NCBI GenBank assembly: GCA_015486685.1
Contig: WFRC01000233.1
Span: forward strand, 1 to 13,880
Length of the DNA stretch: 13,880 nt
Source of the DNA: Caldifarciminota bacterium
Lineage (GTDB): Bacteria > Hydrothermota > UBA3072 > WFRC01
Direction: 5' to 3'
The notes beneath the pieces were generated by a model that saw nothing but the letters and a program-made list of their open reading frames with translations, made no database searches and was not told the DNA's origin. Shown here one piece after another: positions 1 through 8,427 of this stretch (positions within the stretch are counted from its first letter, which is position 1; each line of letters opens with the position of its first letter). Made by a program: the position numbers and the translations under genes.

Positions 1-1013
1 ATGTAAAGAGGATTAAGTATTTTGAACCCTTGAATATTTTTTCTAAGGTTGGTATCAAACAGGGGACAGGAACCAGAAAAGATTTTATATCATTCCCTGA
101 TAATAAAATCTTCTGGCTTCATTCGTTAAAAAGGGCATTAAACTCTTCAGATTGTGATATTATCATTACATCTGCCCCACCATTTTCTGTGCATATTTCA
201 GGATTGTATCAAAAGAGGAAGGGGAAAAAGTGGATTGCAGAATTTAGAGACCCATATTCAGGAGGACATCTGGGAAAATATTTTATCCCATTGTATAATT
301 CCTTTGCTCAAAGATTTGAGTCCCAAATTGTCCATAATGCAGATGCCATCGCAGGCTTAACAGATGGTATTATTCAGAACTTAAAAAGCAGGTATAACAG
401 AAAAGATGGTATGTATGTCATTACAAATGGATATGATGAAGGAGATTTTCAAAATGTAAAGGCATCCTCTCATTCCAAATTTATCTTTACTTATATAGGT
501 ACATTGTCCAGAGAGAGGAGCCCACTAACATTTTTGGAAGGATTTTCCACTGCTGTAAAAAGGGATAAAGGATTTGCTGAAAATGTGGAGATGAGATTTA
601 TTGGTAAGATTTCAGGGGTTGATATAAAGGCTATAGCAAATGCCCTGAATATTTCTAATTTTCTAAAGATTAAAGATTATATCCCTCATAAAGAGGTAAT
701 CTATGAGATGATGAACAGCGACGCACTTGTTATAATCACTTCTTCCAATCCCGAATTGAAATATGTCATCCCTGGAAAATTGTTTGAATATCTCAGAACA
801 GGTAATCCTATAATTGGTATATTCCCTGAAGGCAGCGGGAAGGAATTATTATCAAAATATGGAAAGGTGGTAGGTGAAGCCCCTGAGAAAATAGCAGATG
901 CACTTTTAGATGCATTCTATGGTAAAATTTTACCACCTGAAAATGTATCTCAATTTTCGTGGGAAGCGCTTGCCAGAAAATATGGGGAGGTAATACGGTC
1001 AGTTTTATCATAG
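1..1013 (+). CDS. Glycosyltransferase family 4 protein, 5' end cut by window edge
   Basis: Transfers a sugar from a nucleotide-sugar donor to a growing glycan on the cytoplasmic side of the membrane; donor and acceptor cannot be told. The reading frame is open to the window edge (first full codon at position 3), so the TTG at 30 is not a real start. The usual first 70-90 residues of the N-terminal Rossmann domain are missing. Visible are the GT4 acceptor-domain signature, with SAPPFSVH followed by WIAEFRDPYSGG; the start of the donor domain at FIFTYIGTLSRERSP; and the GKLFEYL segment plus a downstream glycine-rich loop typical of the nucleotide-sugar site. It ends with TAG at 1011-1013 and overlaps the next glycosyltransferase, so the two are co-transcribed. 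The family call is firm. The specific substrate is unknown. Confidence 0.85.
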   Translation, partial: VKRIKYFEPLNIFSKVGIKQGTGTRKDFISFPDNKIFWLHSLKRALNSSDCDIIITSAPPFSVHISGLYQKRKGKKWIAEFRDPYSGGHLGKYFIPLYNSFAQRFESQIVHNADAIAGLTDGIIQNLKSRYNRKDGMYVITNGYDEGDFQNVKASSHSKFIFTYIGTLSRERSPLTFLEGFSTAVKRDKGFAENVEMRFIGKISGVDIKAIANALNISNFLKIKDYIPHKEVIYEMMNSDALVIITSSNPELKYVIPGKLFEYLRTGNPIIGIFPEGSGKELLSKYGKVVGEAPEKIADALLDAFYGKILPPENVSQFSWEALARKYGEVIRSVLS

Positions 1014-1846
1014 TAAACTGGAATGGCGAAGAATTTCTGGAGAAGTGTCTGAATTCCATATTTTCCTCAGATGGGCAAAAAGAAGTGATTGTTATTGATA
1101 ACAACTCACAGGACAATTCGCTGAAAATCATTGAAAAATTCCCTGTAAAATTGATAAAAAATGCTGAGAATCTGGGATATAGCAGGGCAATTAATCAGGG
1201 GATGAAGGCTTCAAAGGGAGATATTATTGTTTTTTTATCACCATCCACCTATGTTGCTGAGGATTTTATTTATAAATTAACGGAGTTCTTTTCTACTTAT
1301 GATACAGCGGATGCAGTGGGTTTTAAGGTGATAGATAAAAATAACAAACTATATCCATCTGTTCGGGGCTTTCCTGATTTCTGGGGGCTCCTATTCACGG
1401 TTTTCGGATTGGCGAAAATTTTCCCTAAAAACAGGATATTTGGAAAATGGAGACAATTATATTTTGATTATGCTCATACAGGAGAAGCAGACCAGCCAAT
1501 GGGTGCGGCATTTGCAGTAAAAAAAGAACTCTTAAATACATTAAATGGGATGGATAAGAGATTTTCTTTGTACTTCAGCGATGTTGACCTGTGTAAACGC
1601 ATTAAAAAAAATGGAGGAAAAATCTTCTATACCCCTAAAATCATTGTATCTCATTTAGAGGGTGGTATGACAAAAAAGATGGGTATAAAACGTATCCGCA
1701 TTATGCACAGGGATATGTTGAGGTATTACAGAAAATATTCAAGATTGCCTGTTTTCCTGCTCTCTTCCTTTCTTATCATTATCTCGGGTGAGATAAGGAT
1801 TTTTGCACAAAGGATAAAAAATTGGGGACGGGGTTTGACATTATGA
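959..1846 (+). CDS. Glycosyltransferase family 2 protein (rhamnosyltransferase-like)
   Basis: GT-A fold inverting transferase, probably adding a sugar to a lipid-linked surface glycan. The family core begins at VSFIIVNWNG, continues through VIVIDNNSQD and ENLGYSRAINQG, and has the acceptor-side DVDLCKRIKKNGGKIFY segment. A hydrophobic stretch near the C-terminus (VFLLSSFLIIISGEI) may associate with the membrane. The usual NPDT metal-site loop is changed to SPST (codons at 1238-1249), so its aspartate is missing. Start: the only canonical start is GTG 959, which has no Shine-Dalgarno, overlaps the previous gene by 55 nt and adds 13 residues atypical of the family. A strong GGGGAGG lies at 984-990, just before ACG 995-997, and starting at ACG would give exactly the usual family N-terminus. 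I list 959 but favour 995. Confidence 0.85.
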   Translation: MGSACQKIWGGNTVSFIIVNWNGEEFLEKCLNSIFSSDGQKEVIVIDNNSQDNSLKIIEKFPVKLIKNAENLGYSRAINQGMKASKGDIIVFLSPSTYVAEDFIYKLTEFFSTYDTADAVGFKVIDKNNKLYPSVRGFPDFWGLLFTVFGLAKIFPKNRIFGKWRQLYFDYAHTGEADQPMGAAFAVKKELLNTLNGMDKRFSLYFSDVDLCKRIKKNGGKIFYTPKIIVSHLEGGMTKKMGIKRIRIMHRDMLRYYRKYSRLPVFLLSSFLIIISGEIRIFAQRIKNWGRGLTL

Positions 1847-1885
1847 CATTTTTCTTATAAAAATTTGAATTTTATCATTTTTGAC

Positions 1886-1914
1886 TTGACTTTATGAAAT
1901 AAATGATGTATTCT
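1886..1914 (+). promoter_or_regulatory. Sigma70-type promoter of folB, predicted leaderless
   Basis: TTGACT (1886-1891), a 17-nt spacer and TATTCT (1909-1914). The -10 ends 5 nt before ATG 1920, so transcription should start at or within a base or two of the start codon. There is no Shine-Dalgarno. The same geometry recurs at other first genes in this window. Confidence 0.7.
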
Positions 1915-1919
1915 AAAAT

Positions 1920-2258
1920 ATGGTAAGAATTGGATTGAAAAATATTGAAATTCCTCTAATTATTGGATTTGATAAGGAAAGAAAGCATCCTCAAAGGATT
2001 TATATTGATATTTTTTGCACTATTGAGGGGCAGGTATTGAAGGATAATCTCAATGAAACATTTGATTACACAAAACTTGTGGAGATTGTGAAAGAGATGA
2101 AGAACGAAGAAATCTATACAATAGAGGGACTTGCCCATAGGATTTTAGAGAAGGTAAAGAAGATGAGGGAGTTTCGGAGTGTAGAGGTTTATGTGAGAAA
2201 GCACCCTGAAGATATGGGTATAAATTTGGATTATGCAGAGGCAAAGGTAGAAGGATGA
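1920..2258 (+). CDS. folB: Dihydroneopterin aldolase
   Basis: Converts 7,8-dihydroneopterin to 6-hydroxymethyl-7,8-dihydropterin and glycolaldehyde in cytoplasmic folate synthesis. The 112 aa match the small single-domain, tunnel-fold family. It shows the N-terminal IGF-DKERK-PQRIYIDI strand pair, where Glu20 corresponds to the conserved glutamate of the family, then FDYTKLVEIV, a TIEGLAHRI helix, and the C-terminal VYVRKHPEDMG segment with the conserved lysine. It is the first gene of the folB-folK-kinase-panC operon. Its stop overlaps the folK start as ATGA (2255-2258), which implies coupled translation. ATG 1920 sits 5 nt after a good -10 box with no Shine-Dalgarno, so the message is probably leaderless. 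Placement next to folK supports the identification. Confidence 0.92.
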   Translation: MVRIGLKNIEIPLIIGFDKERKHPQRIYIDIFCTIEGQVLKDNLNETFDYTKLVEIVKEMKNEEIYTIEGLAHRILEKVKKMREFRSVEVYVRKHPEDMGINLDYAEAKVEG

Positions 2259-2755
2259 ATGTATATTTTTCCGTAGGCGCTAATGTTGGAAATCGCGAAA
2301 GGTATATTAAAGATGCCATTTCGTCCTTGAAAACCCTTGGAGAAATAGAATGCTCTTCATTATATGAAACAACCCCGTGGGGAAATTTGGGACAGGAGAA
2401 TTTTTTAAATGCAGTTTGTGTTATTGAAACAGATAAAAAACCTGCGGAAATACTGTTGATTATTAAATCTATTGAAAAGGGGTTGGGTAGAAAAAGGATA
2501 ACAAAATGGGGACCAAGAACAATTGATATTGATATTTTATTCTATGGGGATGTGGTGATACATACTGCTGATTTAATAATTCCCCATCCTCATATTTCGG
2601 GAAGAAAGTTTGTGCTTGTTCCACTGAATGAAATTGCTTCTAATCTTGTACATCCTGTGTTAAAAAAGACTGTGGAGCAAATGCTTAGAGAATGTAAAGA
2701 TAAAGGTGAGGTAAAATTATGGCAAAGTGGAGATTTATTGCTGTTGAAGGCGTAA
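2255..2755 (+). CDS. folK: 2-amino-4-hydroxy-6-hydroxymethyldihydropteridine pyrophosphokinase
   Basis: Transfers pyrophosphate from ATP to 6-hydroxymethyl-dihydropterin, the FolB product, making the substrate of dihydropteroate synthase. At 166 aa it has the normal family length. Visible are the N-terminal SVGANVGNRERYI, SSLYETTPWG (pterin-binding loop with Trp42), QENFLNAV, and the signature WGPRTIDIDILFYG, in which Asp91 and Asp93 are the expected magnesium ligands, followed by PHPHISGRKFVLVPL. The start ATG overlaps the folB stop by 4 nt, and the last 37 nt overlap the next gene, which begins in another frame at 2719. No dihydropteroate synthase gene is in the window. Confidence 0.95.
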   Translation: MNVYFSVGANVGNRERYIKDAISSLKTLGEIECSSLYETTPWGNLGQENFLNAVCVIETDKKPAEILLIIKSIEKGLGRKRITKWGPRTIDIDILFYGDVVIHTADLIIPHPHISGRKFVLVPLNEIASNLVHPVLKKTVEQMLRECKDKGEVKLWQSGDLLLLKA

Positions 2756-3354
2756 TAGGGGTTGGTAAAACTGCCCTTGCAACATTATTGGCAAAAAAAC
2801 TTCAGGGAAGATTGCTGATTGAGGAAGCAGACGAGAATCCATTCCTCCCAAAATTTTATGAAGACCCTGAGAGATTTTCATTTGCGGCACAGATATTTTT
2901 TCTCCTTTCAAGATATAATAGTTTAAAAAAGGTTATTCACAGGGAGATTTTTTCGAAAATTGTAATTTCTGATTATATGTTTGCAAAGGACAGAATTTTT
3001 GCCACTATAAACCTGAAAGAAAACGAATTAAATCTTTACAATAAAATTTACTCGCTAATTGAAAAGGATATCCCTTACCCTGACCTTGTAGTCTTTTTAC
3101 AGGGTGATATTGATACTTTGATTAAGAGGATTAAAAAGAGAGGAAGACATTACGAAATGGATATTTCTGCTGATTATATCAAGGATTTAATCGAGTCGTA
3201 CAACGAATTTTTCTTTCATTATACAAAGAGTCCTGTAATTATTGTAAATACAAAAAATGCTGATTTTCTCAAAAACCCTGCACATTTAGATGGCTTGATT
3301 GAAGAAATTTCTTTGCCATTTAAAGGTATCAAATATTATTCACCAGGTGTATAA
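2719..3354 (+). CDS. Deoxynucleoside kinase (dGK/dAK-like)
   Basis: Phosphorylates a deoxynucleoside with ATP for nucleotide salvage; the substrate is probably a purine deoxynucleoside by resemblance to bacterial dGK/dAK enzymes, but this is an inference. The 211 aa include a Walker A loop GVIGVGKT (residues 11-18), the substrate-site segment ENPFLPKFYEDPERF, the ISDYMFAKDR segment (Asp85, replacing the more usual DRS/ERS pattern), and a lid RIKKRGRHYE with its arginines, followed by YIKDLIESYNEFF. The start ATG 2719 has AGGTGAGG at 2704-2711, 7 nt upstream, and lies inside the 3' end of folK (37 nt overlap). It stops 1 nt before panC. Co-transcription of such kinases with folK and panC is a pattern I associate with several bacterial lineages. 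Confidence 0.88.
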   Translation: MAKWRFIAVEGVIGVGKTALATLLAKKLQGRLLIEEADENPFLPKFYEDPERFSFAAQIFFLLSRYNSLKKVIHREIFSKIVISDYMFAKDRIFATINLKENELNLYNKIYSLIEKDIPYPDLVVFLQGDIDTLIKRIKKRGRHYEMDISADYIKDLIESYNEFFFHYTKSPVIIVNTKNADFLKNPAHLDGLIEEISLPFKGIKYYSPGV

Positions 3355-3355
3355 A

Positions 3356-4195
3356 ATGAAGTGCATAAAATCTATCTCGGGGATGAAAAATTTTTCACGC
3401 ATGCAGCACTCTCAGGGCTTCAAAATTGGTTTTGTGCCTACAATGGGATATCTCCACAAGGGGCATTTATCTCTCGTTGAAATTGCAAAAAGGAATGCCG
3501 ATAAGGTGGTTGTAAGTATATTTGTAAATCCCACGCAATTCGGCCCCAATGAAGATTTAGACAGATACCCAAGAAATATAAATAGGGATAAAAAGATTTT
3601 AAGCGGTATGGGGGTAGATGCGTTATTCCTTCCTTCCAAAAAGATGATGTATCCCGAAGGGTATCTTACCTATGTTGAAGTGGAAAGATTGAGCAAGATT
3701 TTATGTGGTGCCAGCAGACCCAAACATTTCAGAGGGGTTACAACTGTGGTATTAAAACTCTTTAATATCATTGAGCCTGATATAGCAGTATTTGGCGAAA
3801 AGGATTACCAGCAGGCAGTAATAATCAAGAGGATGGTAAGTGATTTGAATCTAAATGTAAGAATCTTCACAGGCAAAATTGTCAGAGAAGACGACGGGAT
3901 TGCGATGAGTTCAAGAAATACATATCTCAGTTCCGACGAAAGAAAACGGGCGGCGGTGCTGTATAAATCTCTTTTATTGGCGAAAGATCTGGTGAAATCA
4001 GGGGAAAAAAATTGTAAAAAGATAAAAAATAGGATGAAAAAACTCATTAAATCAGAGGGTGGAAAGATAGATTATGTTGAGATTGTTCATTCTGAATCAC
4101 TGGAATCTCTTTTGAGCATTGAAGATAAAGCAAGGGCAGTTGTTGCTGTCTGGATTGGTAAAACACGATTGATTGATAATATGCAGTTAAAGTAA
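3356..4195 (+). CDS. panC: Pantothenate synthetase (pantoate-beta-alanine ligase)
   Basis: Condenses pantoate with beta-alanine using ATP, through a pantoyl-adenylate, to give pantothenate for coenzyme A. The chosen start at ATG 3356 gives 279 aa, the usual length. A longer frame from 3299 would add 19 residues unlike the family, whereas ATG 3356 has AGGTG 6 nt upstream and follows the kinase stop by 1 nt. Motifs in order: IGFVPTMGYLHKGHLSLV (HIGH-type nucleotide site), FVNPTQFGPNEDL, MMYPEGY, FRGVTTVVLKLFNI, FGEKDYQQ and REDDGIAMSSRN (KMSKS equivalent), followed by the C-terminal lid domain. It is the last gene of the operon; tRNA-Cys lies beyond it on the other strand. Confidence 0.96.
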   Translation: MKCIKSISGMKNFSRMQHSQGFKIGFVPTMGYLHKGHLSLVEIAKRNADKVVVSIFVNPTQFGPNEDLDRYPRNINRDKKILSGMGVDALFLPSKKMMYPEGYLTYVEVERLSKILCGASRPKHFRGVTTVVLKLFNIIEPDIAVFGEKDYQQAVIIKRMVSDLNLNVRIFTGKIVREDDGIAMSSRNTYLSSDERKRAAVLYKSLLLAKDLVKSGEKNCKKIKNRMKKLIKSEGGKIDYVEIVHSESLESLLSIEDKARAVVAVWIGKTRLIDNMQLK

Positions 4196-4225
4196 AAATG
4201 GAAAGGGCTGTGGACATTGATTTTG

Positions 4226-4297
4226 AGGCGGCACCCGGACTCGAACCGGGGTATTGCGGTTTTGCAGACCGCTGCCTTACCACTTGGCTATGCCGCC
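4226..4297 (-). tRNA. tRNA-Cys (anticodon GCA)
   Basis: The minus strand folds into a complete cloverleaf of 72 nt. The acceptor GGCGGCA pairs with TGCCGCC, followed by discriminator U73, the hallmark of tRNA-Cys. The D arm is GCC/GGC. The anticodon stem GCGGT/ACCGC holds the loop CTGCAAA with anticodon GCA. The T arm is CCCGG-TTCGAGT-CCGGG. CCA is not encoded, since the next bases read CAA. Short ORFs crossing this locus are artefacts. Confidence 0.97.
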
Positions 4298-4303
4298 ACC
4301 CCA

Positions 4304-4333
4304 ATTATCTAACAAGATTTTTTATAAATGCAA
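4304..4333 (-). promoter_or_regulatory. Probable promoter of tRNA-Cys
   Basis: On the minus strand, TTGCAT (4333-4328), an 18-nt spacer and GATAAT (4309-4304), ending 6 nt before the mature 5' end of the tRNA. The match is moderate; its position just upstream of the tRNA is the main support. Confidence 0.5.
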
Positions 4334-4378
4334 GTAAATTTTTTACTAAAAATGGGGAAGAGGTAAGAAAATCAAATA

Positions 4379-4406
4379 TTGACATTTTTGAAATATGTTT
4401 TATTAT
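4379..4406 (+). promoter_or_regulatory. Strong sigma70-type promoter upstream of the M16-like/VWA operon
   Basis: TTGACA (4379-4384), a 16-nt spacer and TATTAT (4401-4406). This is the only good promoter I see for the operon starting at 4610, but it lies about 200 nt upstream of that gene. An ATG at 4412-4414 follows the -10 by 5 nt, the same spacing as at folB, so the transcript would begin on a 27-codon ORF rather than on the M16-like gene. Confidence 0.6.
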
Positions 4407-4411
4407 GTGAT

Positions 4412-4613
4412 ATGTTATTATTCACTATTGGGATTAAACTTATATTCGGTAGGGATATTATGCTGGATAATTGGATTGAGCATATCGCATGGTAGGGGAA
4501 ATGGTGGGTTGCTCTTGATTGATGTAGGAGACAGTATGCAAAATTTCAAGGTGATTCCTCTTACCACCAATCCAAAAATTACTAATTTTAGAACAAGGAT
4601 AAAAAGGGAATGA
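4412..4613 (+). other. Unassigned stretch before the M16-like operon: 27-codon ORF and an overlapping ORF tail, possibly a decayed gene
   Basis: The roughly 310 nt between tRNA-Cys and the next clear gene hold the promoter at 4379 and then two partial reading frames. One starts at ATG 4412, is predicted leaderless and stops at TAG 4493-4495 after 27 codons. The other frame is open from 4392 to 4613 and encodes GDSMQNFKVIPLTTNPKI followed by NFRTRIKRE near its end; its stop shares ATGA with the next start at 4610. The PLTTNPK...FRTRI pattern loosely recalls the strand pair of MazF/PemK-type toxins, and a neighbouring frame reads GKWWVALD, like their N-terminus. A frameshifted toxin remnant, a leader region and a real small gene are all possible. 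I do not assign a function. Confidence 0.25.
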
Positions 4614-5683
4614 TACTTATATTATTATCATTTACAATTTTAACAGATACGCTTCCGAACAATGTAAGTTTGTGGTGTGTTCAGGACAGGAGTCTTGATA
4701 TTGTAAATTTCAGTCTGGATTTTGATTATGAGATAAAGAATATAAAAGATATAGGGTATATAAACTTAATAAAAAACATACTTATGAAAAAATTTCCTGA
4801 ATTTGGAATATCAACCTATGCCCAACATTTTGTCCTTTCATTCAATCTGAAATCTACGAATATGAAAAACTTAAAAAAGATATTTCAACAGATATTTTCA
4901 ATAAAAATTACTGATAGAGAATACAAACGGGCATTAAAAGAATTAAATAAAGAAAAGCGATTTTATCATTATACGCTAAAAGATATACTTATTCAGACGG
5001 CATTTACAAAATCTGTTTACGGTTTTTCTCCCTATGATTTTGAATCTTTTAATAAAAATGAACTCTCAAAGGTATTAGACAACCTCTTAAAACATTCATT
5101 TCTAACAATTACTATATCAGGAGGTATAAATCCCTGTGATGCAATAAATGAAATTACACATATTTTTAAGAAAAGGAAAATTGTAAATAATCCACACCAT
5201 CCCGTATACATACAAGAAAGTGAAAGAATAGTATTGCTAAATAAAGAAAGACAAAATACATTATATCTGGGCGTTCACATACCTCCTGTGAATACAAAAG
5301 CGTTTTACGGATTCTGTATATTTTCTGCCTTAATACCCGGGTCCGATTTTATACCGAATCCCCCATTTTTAATAATAAAGTATCTAATCCCGGATACATC
5401 AGATTGGGAAAATACGCTGAAAAGTGCCTTACAGGGATTAAATGCCCGACTGGATACAATAGAAGAAATAAATCTAAATAGGTTAAAGGAAAAGATTATT
5501 GCTGATTTTTACCTTAAAAATGCACCCTTTCCCGGTTTTGCAACATTCTTTCAGAATTACAGCATAATGCCGGAACAGTGGGAACACAATATAAAGGATA
5601 TAGAATTTCAGGATATAAAGGATGCGGTACAGGAATATCTTGCAAGGGACAATTTCACAATAGTGGTAGGTGAAGAAAAATGA
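4610..5683 (+). CDS. M16 peptidase-fold protein lacking the zinc motif
   Basis: 357 aa resembling the pitrilysin/insulinase (M16) fold but without peptidase residues. After a hydrophobic start (MILILLSFTIL), the NNVSLWCVQDRSLDIVNFSL strand aligns with the usual first beta strands of M16 proteins. The segment IGYINLIKNIL stands where active members have GLAHLLEHML, so HxxEH has become NLIKN (residues 52-56). Further on come the family-like helix region, TITISGGINPCDAINEI (compare the VVGDVDP strand), a second half starting RIVLLNKERQNTLYLGVHIPP, and a C-terminal DIKDAVQEYLARDNFTIVVG. It overlaps the next gene as ATGA. The assignment rests on reading the pattern by eye. A scaffold or partner role, perhaps at the envelope, is an inference. 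Confidence 0.6.
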   Translation: MILILLSFTILTDTLPNNVSLWCVQDRSLDIVNFSLDFDYEIKNIKDIGYINLIKNILMKKFPEFGISTYAQHFVLSFNLKSTNMKNLKKIFQQIFSIKITDREYKRALKELNKEKRFYHYTLKDILIQTAFTKSVYGFSPYDFESFNKNELSKVLDNLLKHSFLTITISGGINPCDAINEITHIFKKRKIVNNPHHPVYIQESERIVLLNKERQNTLYLGVHIPPVNTKAFYGFCIFSALIPGSDFIPNPPFLIIKYLIPDTSDWENTLKSALQGLNARLDTIEEINLNRLKEKIIADFYLKNAPFPGFATFFQNYSIMPEQWEHNIKDIEFQDIKDAVQEYLARDNFTIVVGEEK

Positions 5684-6617
5684 TAATACTTGCCCTTTTC
5701 TCATTTCAGATTGACCATATTATAAGTCAAACAGGTGCAGATATATATGGTGCTTTTGACCACTCTATTCCCTATGTTGTCATTACAGTGATTGATACAA
5801 ATATTAATCCTTCTGTTAAAGATTGGATAGAAAATTCAGACGCCTTTTTGATTGATACCTCATATGCAAAGATAAGATTTACCATTAACGCAGAAAATAA
5901 AATTATGCTTGATACAATGTTTTCCATAATGGATTCTCTTAATTATTATCCATCATTTATTACTATTGTTGGAGATATTGATGAGGATTATTTGACATCC
6001 CGAACTTTTTTTTACAAACACAAGAGAGATTCAATCGCTAACTATACGGAAGAAAATGGGCACGAATCTCCTTCTATTGAATATACGGATGAAAAGGATA
6101 GTAATACTGAAATAGTAATTGATGCACCCTTACCCCACTTGAATAGCGAAGATTATCTTCCTTTAATTTTAGGCCTGAAATGGTTGGATTATAATGGAAC
6201 CGAGATTGGAGGATGGAGAGGTATATTAAAAGTTATTATATTACCTACTGAGGGTATCACAAGATTGAAGATTTCGTGCAGGCCAGGCAGGGAAAGAAGG
6301 ATATGGACAAAAATTCTGAGATTTATCGGTGATACAATAAACTTTTCAGGTATTGATAGGATTAAAAATAGTATTTATGGTGAATTTGGCACAATATTTA
6401 CATCCCTTTATGGGATTTCGGATATAATTATACTTGCTGATACCCAATGCGCAGACCCCGGTTTATTTTATCAAAATATTAAAATGTATTTGAATGCCAT
6501 TACCCCGAAGGATGTAGGGGAAAGTATGTCAAAATTTATTCATAAGAAAAAAGGGTGGAAAATCTGGATGGAGGGGAATTTAAATAGGATAAATGAGCGA
6601 TTTTTTATGGAGGCTAA

Positions 6618-6621
<4 letters not shown>
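5680..6621 (+). CDS. Second degenerate M16-like protein
   Basis: 313 aa, translationally coupled to the preceding M16-like gene (ATGA overlap) and to the following VWA gene (GTGA overlap). It starts with a short hydrophobic segment (MIILALFSF). The part around ITIVGDIDEDY resembles the end of an M16 first domain. LPLILGLKWLDYNGTEIGGW and a following RPGRERRIWTKILRFI resemble the second-domain start, where active pairs carry a substrate-binding arginine/tyrosine segment. No HxxEH is present anywhere. An acidic, serine-rich linker around residues 115-150 separates the halves. M16 proteins often work as an active plus an inactive half; here both neighbours look inactive. The family call is tentative and the role unknown. 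Confidence 0.45.
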
Positions 6622-8335
<1,714 letters not shown>

Positions 8336-8343
8336 GTATCAAT

Positions 8344-8371
8344 ATAATAATATTTATTTTTAATTTGTCAA
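8344..8371 (-). promoter_or_regulatory. Promoter of tRNA-fMet
   Basis: On the minus strand, a consensus TTGACA (8371-8366), a 16-nt spacer and TATTAT (8349-8344), ending 8 nt before the tRNA 5' end. Its -35 box overlaps a forward TTGTCA on the opposite strand. Confidence 0.7.
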
Positions 8372-8421
8372 GACTTTTATTGAAAAATATACTTGCATAA
8401 TAAAAAATTCCTTTTTATTAT
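8365..8421 (+). promoter_or_regulatory. Two overlapping forward promoters of the sugar transferase gene
   Basis: Distal: TTGTCA (8365-8370), 17 nt, TATACT (8388-8393). Proximal: TTGCAT (8393-8398), 17 nt, TATTAT (8416-8421). The proximal -10 ends 6 nt before ATG 8428, giving a leaderless message; the distal one would give a leader of about 28 nt without a Shine-Dalgarno. Confidence 0.6.
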
Positions 8422-8427
8422 CTGTGA

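Noticed and set aside
1850..1885. AT-only inverted repeat (ATAAAA/TTTTAT) after the GT2 gene as a terminator
   Set aside because: A 6-bp stem without G:C pairs is too weak, and such repeats are expected by chance in AT-rich spacers.
3299..3355. PanC start at 3299
   Set aside because: It would overlap the kinase by 56 nt and add 19 residues not typical of the family; ATG 3356 has a ribosome site and gives normal length.
4047..4410. ORFs of 70-85 codons on both strands across the tRNA-Cys locus
   Set aside because: They run through a perfect tRNA cloverleaf and the panC end; no protein family is recognisable.
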